Below are positions 8,807-19,038 of a stretch of DNA of 64,000 nt, one piece after another. How positions within the stretch are numbered: position 1 is the stretch's first letter; each line of letters opens with the position of its first letter. This DNA comes from Chthoniobacterales bacterium (lineage in GTDB: Bacteria > Verrucomicrobiota > Verrucomicrobiia > Chthoniobacterales > JACTMZ01). A program made the position numbers and the translations under genes. Below the pieces are notes generated by a model, which was given only the letters and a program-made list of their open reading frames with translations, had not been told where the DNA came from and did no database searches. The stretch is from the NCBI GenBank assembly GCA_021463515.1, contig JAJTYZ010000112.1:54891-118890 (forward strand). Direction: 5' to 3'.

Positions 8807-10489
8807 TTATTTATCTGAAGGGACGACGATACCCCGAAGGATGATGTTTTGGCAAAAAATAAAGACAAGGAGAGTCGGAATAGCGGTTAACACGAGCGAA
8901 GCATAGACTACGGGCGAGTCAACCATGGAGCGAAGTTGGTAAATATAAACCATGATTGTCCACATTTTAGGATCAGGTGCTAAAATGAGGGCGTAAAAGA
9001 AAGTTCCATAGGCGGCCGTAAATGCGCCTAAAGCAATGACAGCTAATATCGGTTTAGAGAGATTCATTCCGATTTGCCAAAACATAGTCCACTCATTGGC
9101 ACCATCTAACTCGGCAGCCTCGTAAAGTTCTTTTGGAAGACTATCAAAAAAGCCTTTAAGAAGAAATATAGAAAACCCACTTGCCAGCCCGGGCAAAACT
9201 AATGCTCCAAAAGTATTGAGGAGATGAAATTCTTTAAGCTGTAAAAAAACAGGGATCATGGTTACTTCTGCTGGAAAGGCAATCGTCGCTAAACAAAACA
9301 AGAGAATGTGATAGGTTTGACGGAGTTTAAATCGGGAAAGAGCGTAAGCGGCGAGAGGATTCACCAGAAGAGCACCGCTCATGGTAAGGATAACGAGGAT
9401 GATAGTATTTGTTATAGCACGGCCATGAATAAGGATTTCGTCAAGTACTCGTTGATAGTTTAAAATGATAAATTGCCACTTCCAAAAAGATTGCTTTTGG
9501 GTGAAAGATTGCATATCCAAAGCTTGCTGTGGAATACGAACACCGGAAACACCATACTTAGTAGCAACCCAATCTTCGTATTGAACGTCAAGGCTCTGAA
9601 CGCTTAAATGTTCAGGGAGAGCTTGTGTACGTATAAACTCATTCCGATCAATTCCCGCTACATTTTGAGCCACTTTTCCAGGTTCTGTCAGTTCAACAAA
9701 CTCTGGAGAAAGGATGTTCTGAACAAAGGTTAGCCAATCTCTGGGCGTTACTTTAGAAACAACCCGCGTAAAGGGTATTTCTGTATATGAAGTATAGGCC
9801 GTCCCGTGCTTCTTATTAAAGTTTTGGATATCATCACCGTAGAGAGATGGCAAATAGACACCACGGTAATATCCACCCACGTTCCAAGGCACTAGAAACT
9901 CGTTTCCTAGTGTCGTAGAAAACTCAAAAAGCTGTTCCAACATAGGGGTCGTAGGCCATGCTGCACCGATGATATTGAGAAATGGTGGTTCGATGTTGTT
10001 TTGGTTTGAAAATTGAGTTCTAAGCTGCTGATTGAGATTTTCGAGGGTATGAAATTTCTTCATCAACCAAAGGCGAAATTCCCGCCCAGTATAGGAAGGC
10101 ATGCGTGAAGATCGAAGAAACGCAAGTTGAAAATATTTTATAGGAGGTTGTGTCTCCTTGAGAAATTTCTCCCATTGCCTAATAGATTCAGAGTTTACCT
10201 TCAGAATTTGTACATTACGAAAATTCGTATTAGAATCTCCCCAAGAGGAACGCAGATTATCAGTCCTTCCTTGATACTTTGCCGTCAAATATCGCCGCCA
10301 CATTTCCTGACGATTGAAAAAATAGCTAGGAAATAAAGATCCACTCGCCTGTGTATCTACTTCCACTGAGCCGGTAATCATAATCATAAAAGGAATCACC
10401 ATGCTCATACCACCAAAGATCAACAGAGCGTAAAGAAACAGATAGAGCGAGCGAACTCTCCAAGAACGTTGTGAGATGGGTGAGAACAT
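8807..10489 (-). CDS. MalG-like carbohydrate ABC transporter permease with a ~300-aa insertion after TM1
   Basis: EAA loop ELYEAAELDGANEWTMFWQIGMNLSKPIL; FPAEVTMIPVFLQLKEFHLLNT; ATG at 10489 lies 8 bp after the upstream stop (ORF track extends to 10558). Confidence 0.85.
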   Translation of the reverse strand: MFSPISQRSWRVRSLYLFLYALLIFGGMSMVIPFMIMITGSVEVDTQASGSLFPSYFFNRQEMWRRYLTAKYQGRTDNLRSSWGDSNTNFRNVQILKVNSESIRQWEKFLKETQPPIKYFQLAFLRSSRMPSYTGREFRLWLMKKFHTLENLNQQLRTQFSNQNNIEPPFLNIIGAAWPTTPMLEQLFEFSTTLGNEFLVPWNVGGYYRGVYLPSLYGDDIQNFNKKHGTAYTSYTEIPFTRVVSKVTPRDWLTFVQNILSPEFVELTEPGKVAQNVAGIDRNEFIRTQALPEHLSVQSLDVQYEDWVATKYGVSGVRIPQQALDMQSFTQKQSFWKWQFIILNYQRVLDEILIHGRAITNTIILVILTMSGALLVNPLAAYALSRFKLRQTYHILLFCLATIAFPAEVTMIPVFLQLKEFHLLNTFGALVLPGLASGFSIFLLKGFFDSLPKELYEAAELDGANEWTMFWQIGMNLSKPILAVIALGAFTAAYGTFFYALILAPDPKMWTIMVYIYQLRSMVDSPVVYASLVLTAIPTLLVFIFCQNIILRGIVVPSDK

Positions 10490-10496
10490 GAGAAGC

Positions 10497-12914
10497 TTAT
10501 TTCGCGGCTTTAAACTCCATTTGACTAAGGCGTTTGAGCTGGAGAACGGTAAAACCAATTAAAATGCTACCAAGAATCCAAGCCATCGCTGTCGCGGGGC
10601 CAAAGCGCAAACGGGCAAAAGATTCATAGAAAATTTTTAAGGATATAACTTCAGTGATGCCATTGGGGCCACCTCCCGTCATAATGAGAATATTCGTGGC
10701 ACCGTGAAAGGCAGCACCTACCGCTCCTACAAAATTAATAAAAATGAGAGCCCGTAACCCCGGGTAAACAATCCCACTTGTTTTCTGTAAAAAACTCGCA
10801 CCGTCAATTTCTGCCGCCTCAAATTGTTCTTCCGGAATTGTTTTGAGTGCCGCAAGATAAATCAAACACCCGGGGCCGGCTCCAGCCCAAATTCCGGGGA
10901 GCACGCACGATAACATCGCGAGATAAGGGTCTTCGGTCCAAGCCCGTCGCGCCTCAAAACCTAAAATGCGCAAGCTTTCATTTAATGGTCCATTAACGCC
11001 AAAGAGTTCCCTCCAAAGAAAAAATACCGCTGCAGCACTCATTACTGCTGGCAAGTAATAGACGGTGCGGTAAAAAATTTTATACTTGGGGATAAGATGG
11101 AGGGCATAAGCTAGAAGAATCGGTGCCACGAATCCCAGTGTTAAGGCGTAGGTGGCAAAGTGCAATGTTGCTAAAAGCGCATTCCAGAAACGAATATCAA
11201 ATAGTGCATTGGCGAAATTGTCGAGACCTACAAAAGTAGATTTAAGGATAAGTTGGTAATCTAAAAAGGCAATGACCGTTCCTCGTGCAAGAGGAATGTA
11301 GCTCCAAATCAAGATCAATACACAAGCTGGAAGCAAACAAAGCCAAGGGATAAGGCTGCGACTATTCACTGGACGTGAAGCCTTTTCGGCATTACGCATG
11401 AAAATTCGCATAACATACCAAGTTACCAAGATAAAGATCGCAATAATGGTGCTTACAACGACCAAGGCAACAAGACGCCTTATTTGCATTTGCTCCGGCG
11501 AAACGTAGCCGATCATTCGTTCATTTGTCTCCTCTACGGCATGGTTGAGAATAGCCTGAATTTGGTCAAAAACAGATTGCGAGTCGCCTTGCTCCCATGC
11601 CGTATGGATCGAGGGACTAAGCAATATCTTATCAAGGGGATAATTCATCTCGATATACACCAAATTACAATTTTTACCGTACGGTTCGGGCTTACCATGC
11701 TCTAAGGCTTCGGCAAGCTCTTTCTCCAACCCGGGCGGTGAGAGCACAAGGTATTGATTAAATCCATATTGCCTTAAATCAAGGGGATTTACATTGCTTG
11801 CCTGCCCAAATTCAACCATCGTTTCGACTTGGATTCGCTTGGCTTCTGGCCCTGTCATAAACTCCACATAACGCCAAGCCGCTTCGCGTACGCGAGGATC
11901 TTTGATGCCGGAATAAACACCTAAAATGCTTGCGTTGACTTCCGAGCCACGAAGTCCGGAAGGCCCCGCTGGAATAGCACCAAAAGCAAAGGTTTCCGGA
12001 TTCCATGTCATGATGTCGCCTATATAAGAGAAAAACATACCAACACGTTCTCGCTCTTGTGGAGTGAGTGCACTAGATGATCTCCGTGCGATGCGCTCTA
12101 CCTCAACCAATCTATAATAGAAGGTAAAAGCTTCCACGGCTTGAGGGGTATTAAAAGCAGCCCGCCATTCATTTGGTGCAATCTCTTGCACTGCATCACC
12201 TCCAGCGGACCAAAGAAAGTTCATGAGGTTCCAACTGGATGCCTGACCACCAGAAAGGGATAAGCCAGTGTACTCCGGTCCGAGTTCGCTAATTTTGCGG
12301 GCAAATTGCACCAGCTCCTCCCAATCTTTTGGTGCCCTAGCGGGAAGACCTGCTCGGCGAAACAACTCTCTATTATAATAAAGGCCAATTACCTGAAGGG
12401 GATTAGGAAGACCAAATAGATGTCTTGTACCTGCCGCCAACGGACGATTCACGACGTCTCGAATCTGGGGGGGGATGCGGTCTAAAACATTGACTCCATT
12501 GGCCTTCGCCTGCTCTACATATTCGTCCAAGGGCGCTACCATGCCTTGACTTACGAAGGTATCTATACTCCGAAAATTCATAGCAAGTACATCCGGAGCA
12601 ATGTCACCGGCAACCATCATGATAGTCGTCACTTCACTTGCCATTGATTCAATATTGATACCCGTTGCAGACTGAAGTGTGATATGTGGATTAAGTTGCT
12701 TAAATCGTTCAAATATGCGTTGTCGAGCAATGGATTGCGGTGCAGTTGAACCGCCGTCTGGAACACTAGGGACTCGGAGTACAATCCTTTCTTCTCCAGA
12801 ACTCGCATGTCCCACAGAGAGAGAAAATATGCTCATCCATACGCTCAAGGAGAGATTCAATAGGCGAAGACAACGAAAGGGGAGGTTCACAGGTAATTCG
12901 GAGATGATGCGCAA
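10497..12914 (-). CDS. Fusion: extracellular solute-binding protein (family 1-like) + MalF-like ABC permease
   Basis: N-terminal signal peptide and SBP domain (GDIAPDVLAMNFRSIDTFVSQGMVAPLDEY, GLYYNRELFRRAGLPARAPKDWEELVQFARK); extra TM ~490; C-terminal permease with EAA loop EQFEAAEIDGASFLQKTSGIVYPGL. Confidence 0.9.
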   Translation of the reverse strand: MRIISELPVNLPFRCLRLLNLSLSVWMSIFSLSVGHASSGEERIVLRVPSVPDGGSTAPQSIARQRIFERFKQLNPHITLQSATGINIESMASEVTTIMMVAGDIAPDVLAMNFRSIDTFVSQGMVAPLDEYVEQAKANGVNVLDRIPPQIRDVVNRPLAAGTRHLFGLPNPLQVIGLYYNRELFRRAGLPARAPKDWEELVQFARKISELGPEYTGLSLSGGQASSWNLMNFLWSAGGDAVQEIAPNEWRAAFNTPQAVEAFTFYYRLVEVERIARRSSSALTPQERERVGMFFSYIGDIMTWNPETFAFGAIPAGPSGLRGSEVNASILGVYSGIKDPRVREAAWRYVEFMTGPEAKRIQVETMVEFGQASNVNPLDLRQYGFNQYLVLSPPGLEKELAEALEHGKPEPYGKNCNLVYIEMNYPLDKILLSPSIHTAWEQGDSQSVFDQIQAILNHAVEETNERMIGYVSPEQMQIRRLVALVVVSTIIAIFILVTWYVMRIFMRNAEKASRPVNSRSLIPWLCLLPACVLILIWSYIPLARGTVIAFLDYQLILKSTFVGLDNFANALFDIRFWNALLATLHFATYALTLGFVAPILLAYALHLIPKYKIFYRTVYYLPAVMSAAAVFFLWRELFGVNGPLNESLRILGFEARRAWTEDPYLAMLSCVLPGIWAGAGPGCLIYLAALKTIPEEQFEAAEIDGASFLQKTSGIVYPGLRALIFINFVGAVGAAFHGATNILIMTGGGPNGITEVISLKIFYESFARLRFGPATAMAWILGSILIGFTVLQLKRLSQMEFKAAK

Positions 12915-12938
12915 TATATTAGGTGGTTGGGGTCCGGA

Positions 12939-15900
12939 TCAATTTGCTTTCGAAGCCTCATAAATGCCCCCTGCGTCTTTAAACCGAAGGACAGGTTCGA
13001 CCGTCGCAAAATCTACAAGATGTAAGGGCTTGCGATTCATTTCCACAATGAGAGCGCGGAGTTTTATAGGATATTGAATTTTTTTATCACCACCGCTAGA
13101 GACCCATTGCTCCGAAACGGCACCCGGGCTTTGATCCACGTAAAGAGATGATTTGCGCAGAGGAACCGAGATAAAATTCCACCCGTCAAAATTTGCTGAG
13201 AGGTGCCCGGGCCAATCCAGAATATCCACACCCCAGCCACCCGTTCCGAGAGAACGCCAGATTTCACCTTGGGCATCTTCGATCTCAAACATCACACGTC
13301 CCCAGTTAGAGTTTCCCTTGAGCCAGACGCCAAGAGCGGCGGGCTCGTCGCTGATGGACGCCGGGGTATTAAGGCGAATGGTGGTGTATTCCGTGATATA
13401 CTTATTGAGATTCGGTGTTTTAGAGGTGTTCAGGCGCAGTTCCAGAGCGTTGCCCTTTTCGTCGTCGGTCACCTGCTGCAAGCTAAAATCGCCGAGTTGT
13501 CGGATTGGCAATTGCATAGGGTAAACCTGCGGTGTATCCAAACTATTGTCCTTATCCAGTGTCACATTTTGGATATTATCCAAAGGTGCAGCAGCTTTGG
13601 CAAGTGCTGCGCGCGCAGCATCTTCCGGAAAAGTCCGATTGGTCAGCGTCACGGATGAGAAAGGCTTGTTCGTTACCAAATACACGGGGCGCGTTCCCGC
13701 ATGTACGGTAATTTTGTTATCTTCGGGTTTAAGCTCCTGAGATTTTCCGTACATCTCGATCTTAGTTACAGGTGTGCTTCCATCCGTGGTAAGGGTGAAG
13801 TCCGCATCGCCCCGCACGGCCCACAGAGCCGTGACAAATTTCTTGTCCGCACGCTCGAATTCCACCGCATAAACCGTGGGTGATCCGGTGTCCAACTGCC
13901 GCTTAAATGTTGCTCGATCCAGAACATTGGTCAGCGTCGCATAGGCGACGTACGCCGGTTTAGGATAGCCATAGGGCATACGCTCCAAGATGCCGCTGGC
14001 ACCCCAGAAGATGTTGTAGTAAGCATTGGTAGTGTCGAACAAAACGCCCGGGCTGATGGTGGTGAAATTATTTGCAAGGCTGATGAGTACATCGCGAGTG
14101 TACCATTCGGCTTGCTTTTCTAATCCCATGTCGCGCTCGGCACGGTAGGTGAACTCATAAGATCCTGTTGCAGGAATGTCCCGCCCTGAGAGTGCCTTGG
14201 CGGTATCCATAGCAATGTGCATGCCCTGCAAGGCCCATTCTTGCAGCCTTTCTGGTGGAAAGACCTGCGTCGGTGATTCGATGCCGATAAAATCAATGTA
14301 GTCGGGGTTGCCACCACGGCGCAAAATGGCTGCAATATTAGATGCAGAGGCACTGTTGTTTCCAACTACCGTTTTGAGCTGTGGGAAATTTTCACGCAAG
14401 AACGCACCCGTCATATTCAGTTGGTCTGCATAACGTTGTTGAAGCGTAACCTGATTTGGTGTCCACTCCGGCTTCAGCCCAAGCACTTCGGGCGGCACAT
14501 CATTGCCAGGACCGCTTTCGTGAAAAATGAGAACCTCCTTCACATGCGGATGTGTTTGGAGAATTGCTTCCATCTGCGACTTGACGCGTTCCATGGCTGC
14601 TTCGGGTTTTTTAAGATCAGCTTCTTGAAAGAGAGAGCGGATTTGCGGGATGGTAATCATCCATGGAGCCATTTCCTCCTCGGAGTGTTTCTGCCATCCG
14701 GCCTTGCGGATACCAGCCTTAAACATGATTGGACCAGCAAAGTTTATGTCTGTAGGTGTACCGTGAGTTCCATCAAACCACCATGTCGAATAGGGAGATT
14801 CGTATTTTGCAGTTCGGGTATCCTTTCCAAGCAGCGCAAAACTTGCGGGATGCGTGAGCAAGGTGTTTCCGGAGGAATCTTCCACCGAGAGAATCAGCTT
14901 GTACCAGCCTACATTTGGCATCTTCAGCGATAAGAGCATTTCTTTTTTTTCACCGGCCTTGCTGAAGGCATAATCTTCGGACCCGCTTTTTACTTTCTGT
15001 CCGTCCACATCGTAAATGTTCCATGCCAACTTGCCACGGGAAGACGCGAATGATGTCAGTATTACGGTAGTTTCCGGCTTTTCACTGTCTGCAAAAACAT
15101 TCCCGGGTTGCGCTTGAGTAATCTTCATGCCTACGGGAGACTTTTCCAATGTCACTCCAAAAATTTGCACGGCACTGGTAGATCGTGGGTCGGGCTGGGT
15201 GGATTTGTCCAACTGCTCTAGATTCTCATCGGGCTTCCCAAAGAGATCAAAATTCATCGTTACATTGTCATATTGATCGAGAATTTCGCCGCTTTTGAGC
15301 GGAATTTTTGCAAGGTACAAGGGAAGTGCTTTTTTCCCGGCGTCAAGAGTGACTGTCCCCACCTGCGTGATATTGTTCGACAACTTTTCGTCACCTCGTG
15401 GAATGGTGATCGTGGTATCGGCCATCAAATTGCGACCAATGCCATTCTTGGAATAATGCGTAATCCGCGCTGTAAGAATGGGGTCTTTTGCTGGATCAGG
15501 ATCTATGGCAAATAGAACCCAAGCATCGGAGTATGGTACTCCGCCTGGAACGATAAAATGTACTTCGGTCAGCAAACCATCGAAGGGTGAACGTGCCGTG
15601 TATTCGTCCACTTCCAAGGCCCAGTTTCCCTGCCCAGCTCGCGTCAATCCGATATCAGCACTCCCTGAACCAGATGCCACCACCATAGGGATGCCTTGAA
15701 CTTCCGAGAAACCTGGCTTCATCGAAAGCGTTGTTTCGGCAAATGATTTTGCCATATTCAGAGCCGTCACATCCAAGGGCTCAAAACGTACGGAATTATA
15801 TTTAGTGTTTAGCGAAAACGTTTTACCGATTGACGTGGATGGAGAGGCGGTAAAAGTTACGTTTTTAACATCTGCACCCTCTAATGTTCCGGTGTAACTA

Positions 15901-17036
15901 CCATCGAGGTAGAGGGCAACACCCGTAGCTGTCGGAGATAACGTCACTTTTAATGGATGCGCAGAAGCCTTAGTAAGCAGCCCCCAATCCCGTACGATGT
16001 CATGATATGTATCGGTAAAACTATAACTCGTGCGGTAGCGACGCAGGCGGGGACGAATGTAGTAGTTGAGCTTTGATTGTTTCTCTCCAAGGCCGTTCAC
16101 TTGAATGATGGAATCAGAACGGTCAAGCTTACTCGTTGCGTCATCGGCTTTTTTGATTTCGCGCTCATCGGGTGCCTCTACGGAGGTAAAAGTTATCTCT
16201 TTGTTCTGACCATTATTCCAGTTCACAGTCAACTTGACGCCTTCCGCATCCGTGCCGGTACGGATAGTTGCTCCAAACAAATCATTGGCAGCTACGGTTT
16301 GCGTTGCGCCTCGTTTGAAGGCAGCTTCCTCTACTTTCCGCAGCGTTGGTAAAATGGCCTCGATCGAGCGATCCGGCAGTGGCGCAGGGCTGCGCAGAAG
16401 GATATCCGTGAGTTTAAAGGGGCTTTTAGCAAAGCCCTGAAAATTAATTCCAACACCAGCGGCATTAGAAATTTTTGCCTCGGCCACCTGCTTCATTGCC
16501 CGGTCATTATCTATAAAGACCGTCATGGTTTTGCCTCGCACGGTGATGGCGGCCGTGTGCCATTCTTTAGCGGCAATTTCGAAGGGCAGCTTTGTAACGT
16601 TCCCCGCAATAGTCACGGCATCCGACGCAAAGCCAATTGGCGTCACCGTGTTTTTGGCGTCGCGTAATTGAATTTCAAAATGAGCTAACTTGTCGCCCTC
16701 TCCTGCACCCAAAAGGAAGTCAAATAGCACATCGTAATTTGTGAGATTTTCTGCCCCATCTTTTGGCAAAAAGTGAGTGAACACTAACCTCGTTTTTTCC
16801 AAGTTCACACTCAAATCAGCACGACCCGAATAAACCGGTTCGTTTTCGACGGTAAGGCCGGGGAGATTTGCGCTGTCAGGGGACTTGACGCCATAATTAC
16901 GAAAAGTTTCGTGCCAATAAATACGAGGGCGCTCTGAGTTTTTCTCGCTTTCCCGAGCTAGTGCAGATTGAAGAGGGACAAAACTTGCAAGGGCGGCAGT
17001 GTACAAAAGTGTGACGGAAAGGGATGTAAAATTCAT
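12939..17036 (-). CDS. Giant secreted protein, putative glycoside hydrolase (1365 aa)
   Basis: Signal peptide; N-terminal LamG-like region; barrel-like C-terminal region with VLIFHESGPGND, DYIDFIGIESPTQ, GLEKQAEWYTRDVLISLANNF; paralogous to 19925-23551. Confidence 0.6.
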   Translation of the reverse strand: MNFTSLSVTLLYTAALASFVPLQSALARESEKNSERPRIYWHETFRNYGVKSPDSANLPGLTVENEPVYSGRADLSVNLEKTRLVFTHFLPKDGAENLTNYDVLFDFLLGAGEGDKLAHFEIQLRDAKNTVTPIGFASDAVTIAGNVTKLPFEIAAKEWHTAAITVRGKTMTVFIDNDRAMKQVAEAKISNAAGVGINFQGFAKSPFKLTDILLRSPAPLPDRSIEAILPTLRKVEEAAFKRGATQTVAANDLFGATIRTGTDAEGVKLTVNWNNGQNKEITFTSVEAPDEREIKKADDATSKLDRSDSIIQVNGLGEKQSKLNYYIRPRLRRYRTSYSFTDTYHDIVRDWGLLTKASAHPLKVTLSPTATGVALYLDGSYTGTLEGADVKNVTFTASPSTSIGKTFSLNTKYNSVRFEPLDVTALNMAKSFAETTLSMKPGFSEVQGIPMVVASGSGSADIGLTRAGQGNWALEVDEYTARSPFDGLLTEVHFIVPGGVPYSDAWVLFAIDPDPAKDPILTARITHYSKNGIGRNLMADTTITIPRGDEKLSNNITQVGTVTLDAGKKALPLYLAKIPLKSGEILDQYDNVTMNFDLFGKPDENLEQLDKSTQPDPRSTSAVQIFGVTLEKSPVGMKITQAQPGNVFADSEKPETTVILTSFASSRGKLAWNIYDVDGQKVKSGSEDYAFSKAGEKKEMLLSLKMPNVGWYKLILSVEDSSGNTLLTHPASFALLGKDTRTAKYESPYSTWWFDGTHGTPTDINFAGPIMFKAGIRKAGWQKHSEEEMAPWMITIPQIRSLFQEADLKKPEAAMERVKSQMEAILQTHPHVKEVLIFHESGPGNDVPPEVLGLKPEWTPNQVTLQQRYADQLNMTGAFLRENFPQLKTVVGNNSASASNIAAILRRGGNPDYIDFIGIESPTQVFPPERLQEWALQGMHIAMDTAKALSGRDIPATGSYEFTYRAERDMGLEKQAEWYTRDVLISLANNFTTISPGVLFDTTNAYYNIFWGASGILERMPYGYPKPAYVAYATLTNVLDRATFKRQLDTGSPTVYAVEFERADKKFVTALWAVRGDADFTLTTDGSTPVTKIEMYGKSQELKPEDNKITVHAGTRPVYLVTNKPFSSVTLTNRTFPEDAARAALAKAAAPLDNIQNVTLDKDNSLDTPQVYPMQLPIRQLGDFSLQQVTDDEKGNALELRLNTSKTPNLNKYITEYTTIRLNTPASISDEPAALGVWLKGNSNWGRVMFEIEDAQGEIWRSLGTGGWGVDILDWPGHLSANFDGWNFISVPLRKSSLYVDQSPGAVSEQWVSSGGDKKIQYPIKLRALIVEMNRKPLHLVDFATVEPVLRFKDAGGIYEASKAN

Positions 17037-17130
17037 TCTTTAATAAGCGGCATTTCTTTCAAAAAAAGCAAAAGGGTCAAGCTTAAATTACCTCAATCGA
17101 GCTTAAACTGCATTGCGCTGTTATTAAAAA

Positions 17131-17149
17131 TGCAGTTGACATGTCTGCA
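17131..17149. promoter_or_regulatory. Candidate operator (inverted repeat TGCAG-N9-CTGCA) in the divergent promoter region
   Basis: tgcagttgacatgtctgca between divergent giant-protein and LacI genes. Confidence 0.35.
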
Positions 17150-17172
17150 CGTGCTTGCAAGGTTTAGGAGCG

Positions 17173-18309
17173 ATGCAAAGTGATTCGAAAATTGCCACCC
17201 AGAAGTCTATCGCTTTATTATGTGGCGTATCACGGGCTACGGTGGGGATTATACTGGCTGGCGGGGCTTTGGCATCACGCTATCGTAAGGAGACGCGAGA
17301 GCTTGTTTTGCAAACGGCGGCTCGCCTGAATTATTGCCATCATCGGGCTGCGGCTGCGATGCGCAGACAGCGGAGTAATTTGATTGCCATTGTGCATTAT
17401 GGCGCGGAGATTGAGTCGGCTCGTAAGTCCAACCTTGCCCTTGCGCATGAAGTGGGTGTGGCTGGGTATGACTATTTATCCGTAGATATGGACTGGTATG
17501 GAGGCAGCGTAGAGCGAACAGTCAGGGAGCTCATTCAGGCACGTGTGGAGGGGGTTGCCATTTCTCATATTCAAGAAGTTTTTGAAGATGTGCATCTCGC
17601 GAGGTTGTTGCAAGCCGGGATTCCTGTGGTTTCGATCAATGGAAATGAGCGTGCAGGAGTGCCTTTGTTTTGCGATCATGTAAGCAAGGCATTTTATGAT
17701 TTGACAACGCATTTGATCCGCCTTGGGCATCGGCATATCGTTCAGCTTCTCCCATTCGTTGATTTGAATAATCCTTCCGTCCATCGTCCTTGGCGTGAAA
17801 GGAAGGAGGGCTTTCGCGCCGCTTTTGCAAAACAAGGAACATGGCAGGAAGCTCAATCTGAGGAGTATTCCATGGATTTATTTTCCAGCACGGCACCTAT
17901 CGGCGTTTCTGTTTATCACTCCCCTCAGCATTATAAACGCCTCGAAAGGTCGAATTATCATCTTTGTAAGCTCCTCTTTGAGGGCAAGAGATGGCCGGAT
18001 GCCATTGTTTGCAGCAATGATGCGTATGCAATTGAGGTCATGATGGCGGCAATGGAGATGGGTGTTCGGGTGCCGGAGGATGTTGCCGTCACTGGTTATG
18101 ATAATGATACGCTGGGAAGTTTTCCCGTTTTGGGGCTGACGACGGCGGAGCAGGATATTGAAAGTATTTGTCGAGAGGGGATTCGTAATTTATTAGCGAG
18201 GCACGAGTCCACCGATGCCGCTATAGTCGTCAAGAAGTTTGATTCCACTCTCATTTACCGTACGTCCTGCGGCAGAGGATTAAATGCAAATGGGAGGTCT
18301 ATTGTATGA
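17173..18309 (+). CDS. LacI-family transcriptional regulator
   Basis: N-terminal HTH QKSIALLCGVSRATVGIILAGG, periplasmic-binding-like domain, AVTGYDNDTLGSFPVLGLTTAEQD; ATG 17173 with upstream AGGAG. Confidence 0.85.
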   Translation: MQSDSKIATQKSIALLCGVSRATVGIILAGGALASRYRKETRELVLQTAARLNYCHHRAAAAMRRQRSNLIAIVHYGAEIESARKSNLALAHEVGVAGYDYLSVDMDWYGGSVERTVRELIQARVEGVAISHIQEVFEDVHLARLLQAGIPVVSINGNERAGVPLFCDHVSKAFYDLTTHLIRLGHRHIVQLLPFVDLNNPSVHRPWRERKEGFRAAFAKQGTWQEAQSEEYSMDLFSSTAPIGVSVYHSPQHYKRLERSNYHLCKLLFEGKRWPDAIVCSNDAYAIEVMMAAMEMGVRVPEDVAVTGYDNDTLGSFPVLGLTTAEQDIESICREGIRNLLARHESTDAAIVVKKFDSTLIYRTSCGRGLNANGRSIV

Positions 18310-19037
18310 AAATTTTTTCAGTTGTTTGTGTGGGAATGGCACTAACTTCCCTACCCGCGCTGTGCGCGACACCGGCTTGGCAGACCGTATTTTCCGTGCC
18401 ACCTTATCAATTGGATGAGACAGTTGTGGATCGTGAGGGTTGGAAAAAGGTGTCATCGGGAAATCCTGATAAGGCTCTGGTTCGCCCGAATCCAGGCGAT
18501 GCCAGTAAGACAGGGCTGCAACTCCAAATGTATGGCATCCAGCATGATTTTGATGAGCGGTTGGTTGGTTCTGTTAACATCACCGCAGTGGTGGCGTTTG
18601 GTCAGATTCCCTTACGGGGGTCAACAGGAACCTTGACCTTTATGCCAGTTTTCAACAAAGGTCATCTTGGGTATGCCCCATTTGGCTATTCGGATAAGGA
18701 AGCTACTGATGATATGGAGGGTGGTGGAATTTTTTATGAGTTTAGCGAAATAAATGACGAGGGAGTACAGAAATCTAAACGGATCATTCTAGTACCACGG
18801 GCTGATATTAATCCTGAAACAAAATATACTTTATCTATGAATCTCAATCTCGATGCTCAGGTCTATGAAATAAGTGTGACCAGTGCAGATAACTCCTTTC
18901 AGGCGAAGTCTGGTGAAATTATGATGACCAACGGAGATCGGCGATTTGCAATGTTTTTGGATGGAATTCGAATTGCTTCATCTCTGATTAATACGGAGCT
19001 TTACATCGAATCCCTTACATTTTCTGTTAACGACTGA
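18306..19037 (+). CDS. Secreted protein of unknown function (243 aa)
   Basis: Signal peptide; ATGA overlap with LacI gene stop. Confidence 0.75.
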   Translation: MKIFSVVCVGMALTSLPALCATPAWQTVFSVPPYQLDETVVDREGWKKVSSGNPDKALVRPNPGDASKTGLQLQMYGIQHDFDERLVGSVNITAVVAFGQIPLRGSTGTLTFMPVFNKGHLGYAPFGYSDKEATDDMEGGGIFYEFSEINDEGVQKSKRIILVPRADINPETKYTLSMNLNLDAQVYEISVTSADNSFQAKSGEIMMTNGDRRFAMFLDGIRIASSLINTELYIESLTFSVND

Positions 19038-19038
19038 T

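Noticed and set aside
12679-16440. Many 60-170 aa plus-strand ORFs opposite the 1365-aa gene
   Set aside because: Antisense to a long coding frame; composition consistent with shadow ORFs
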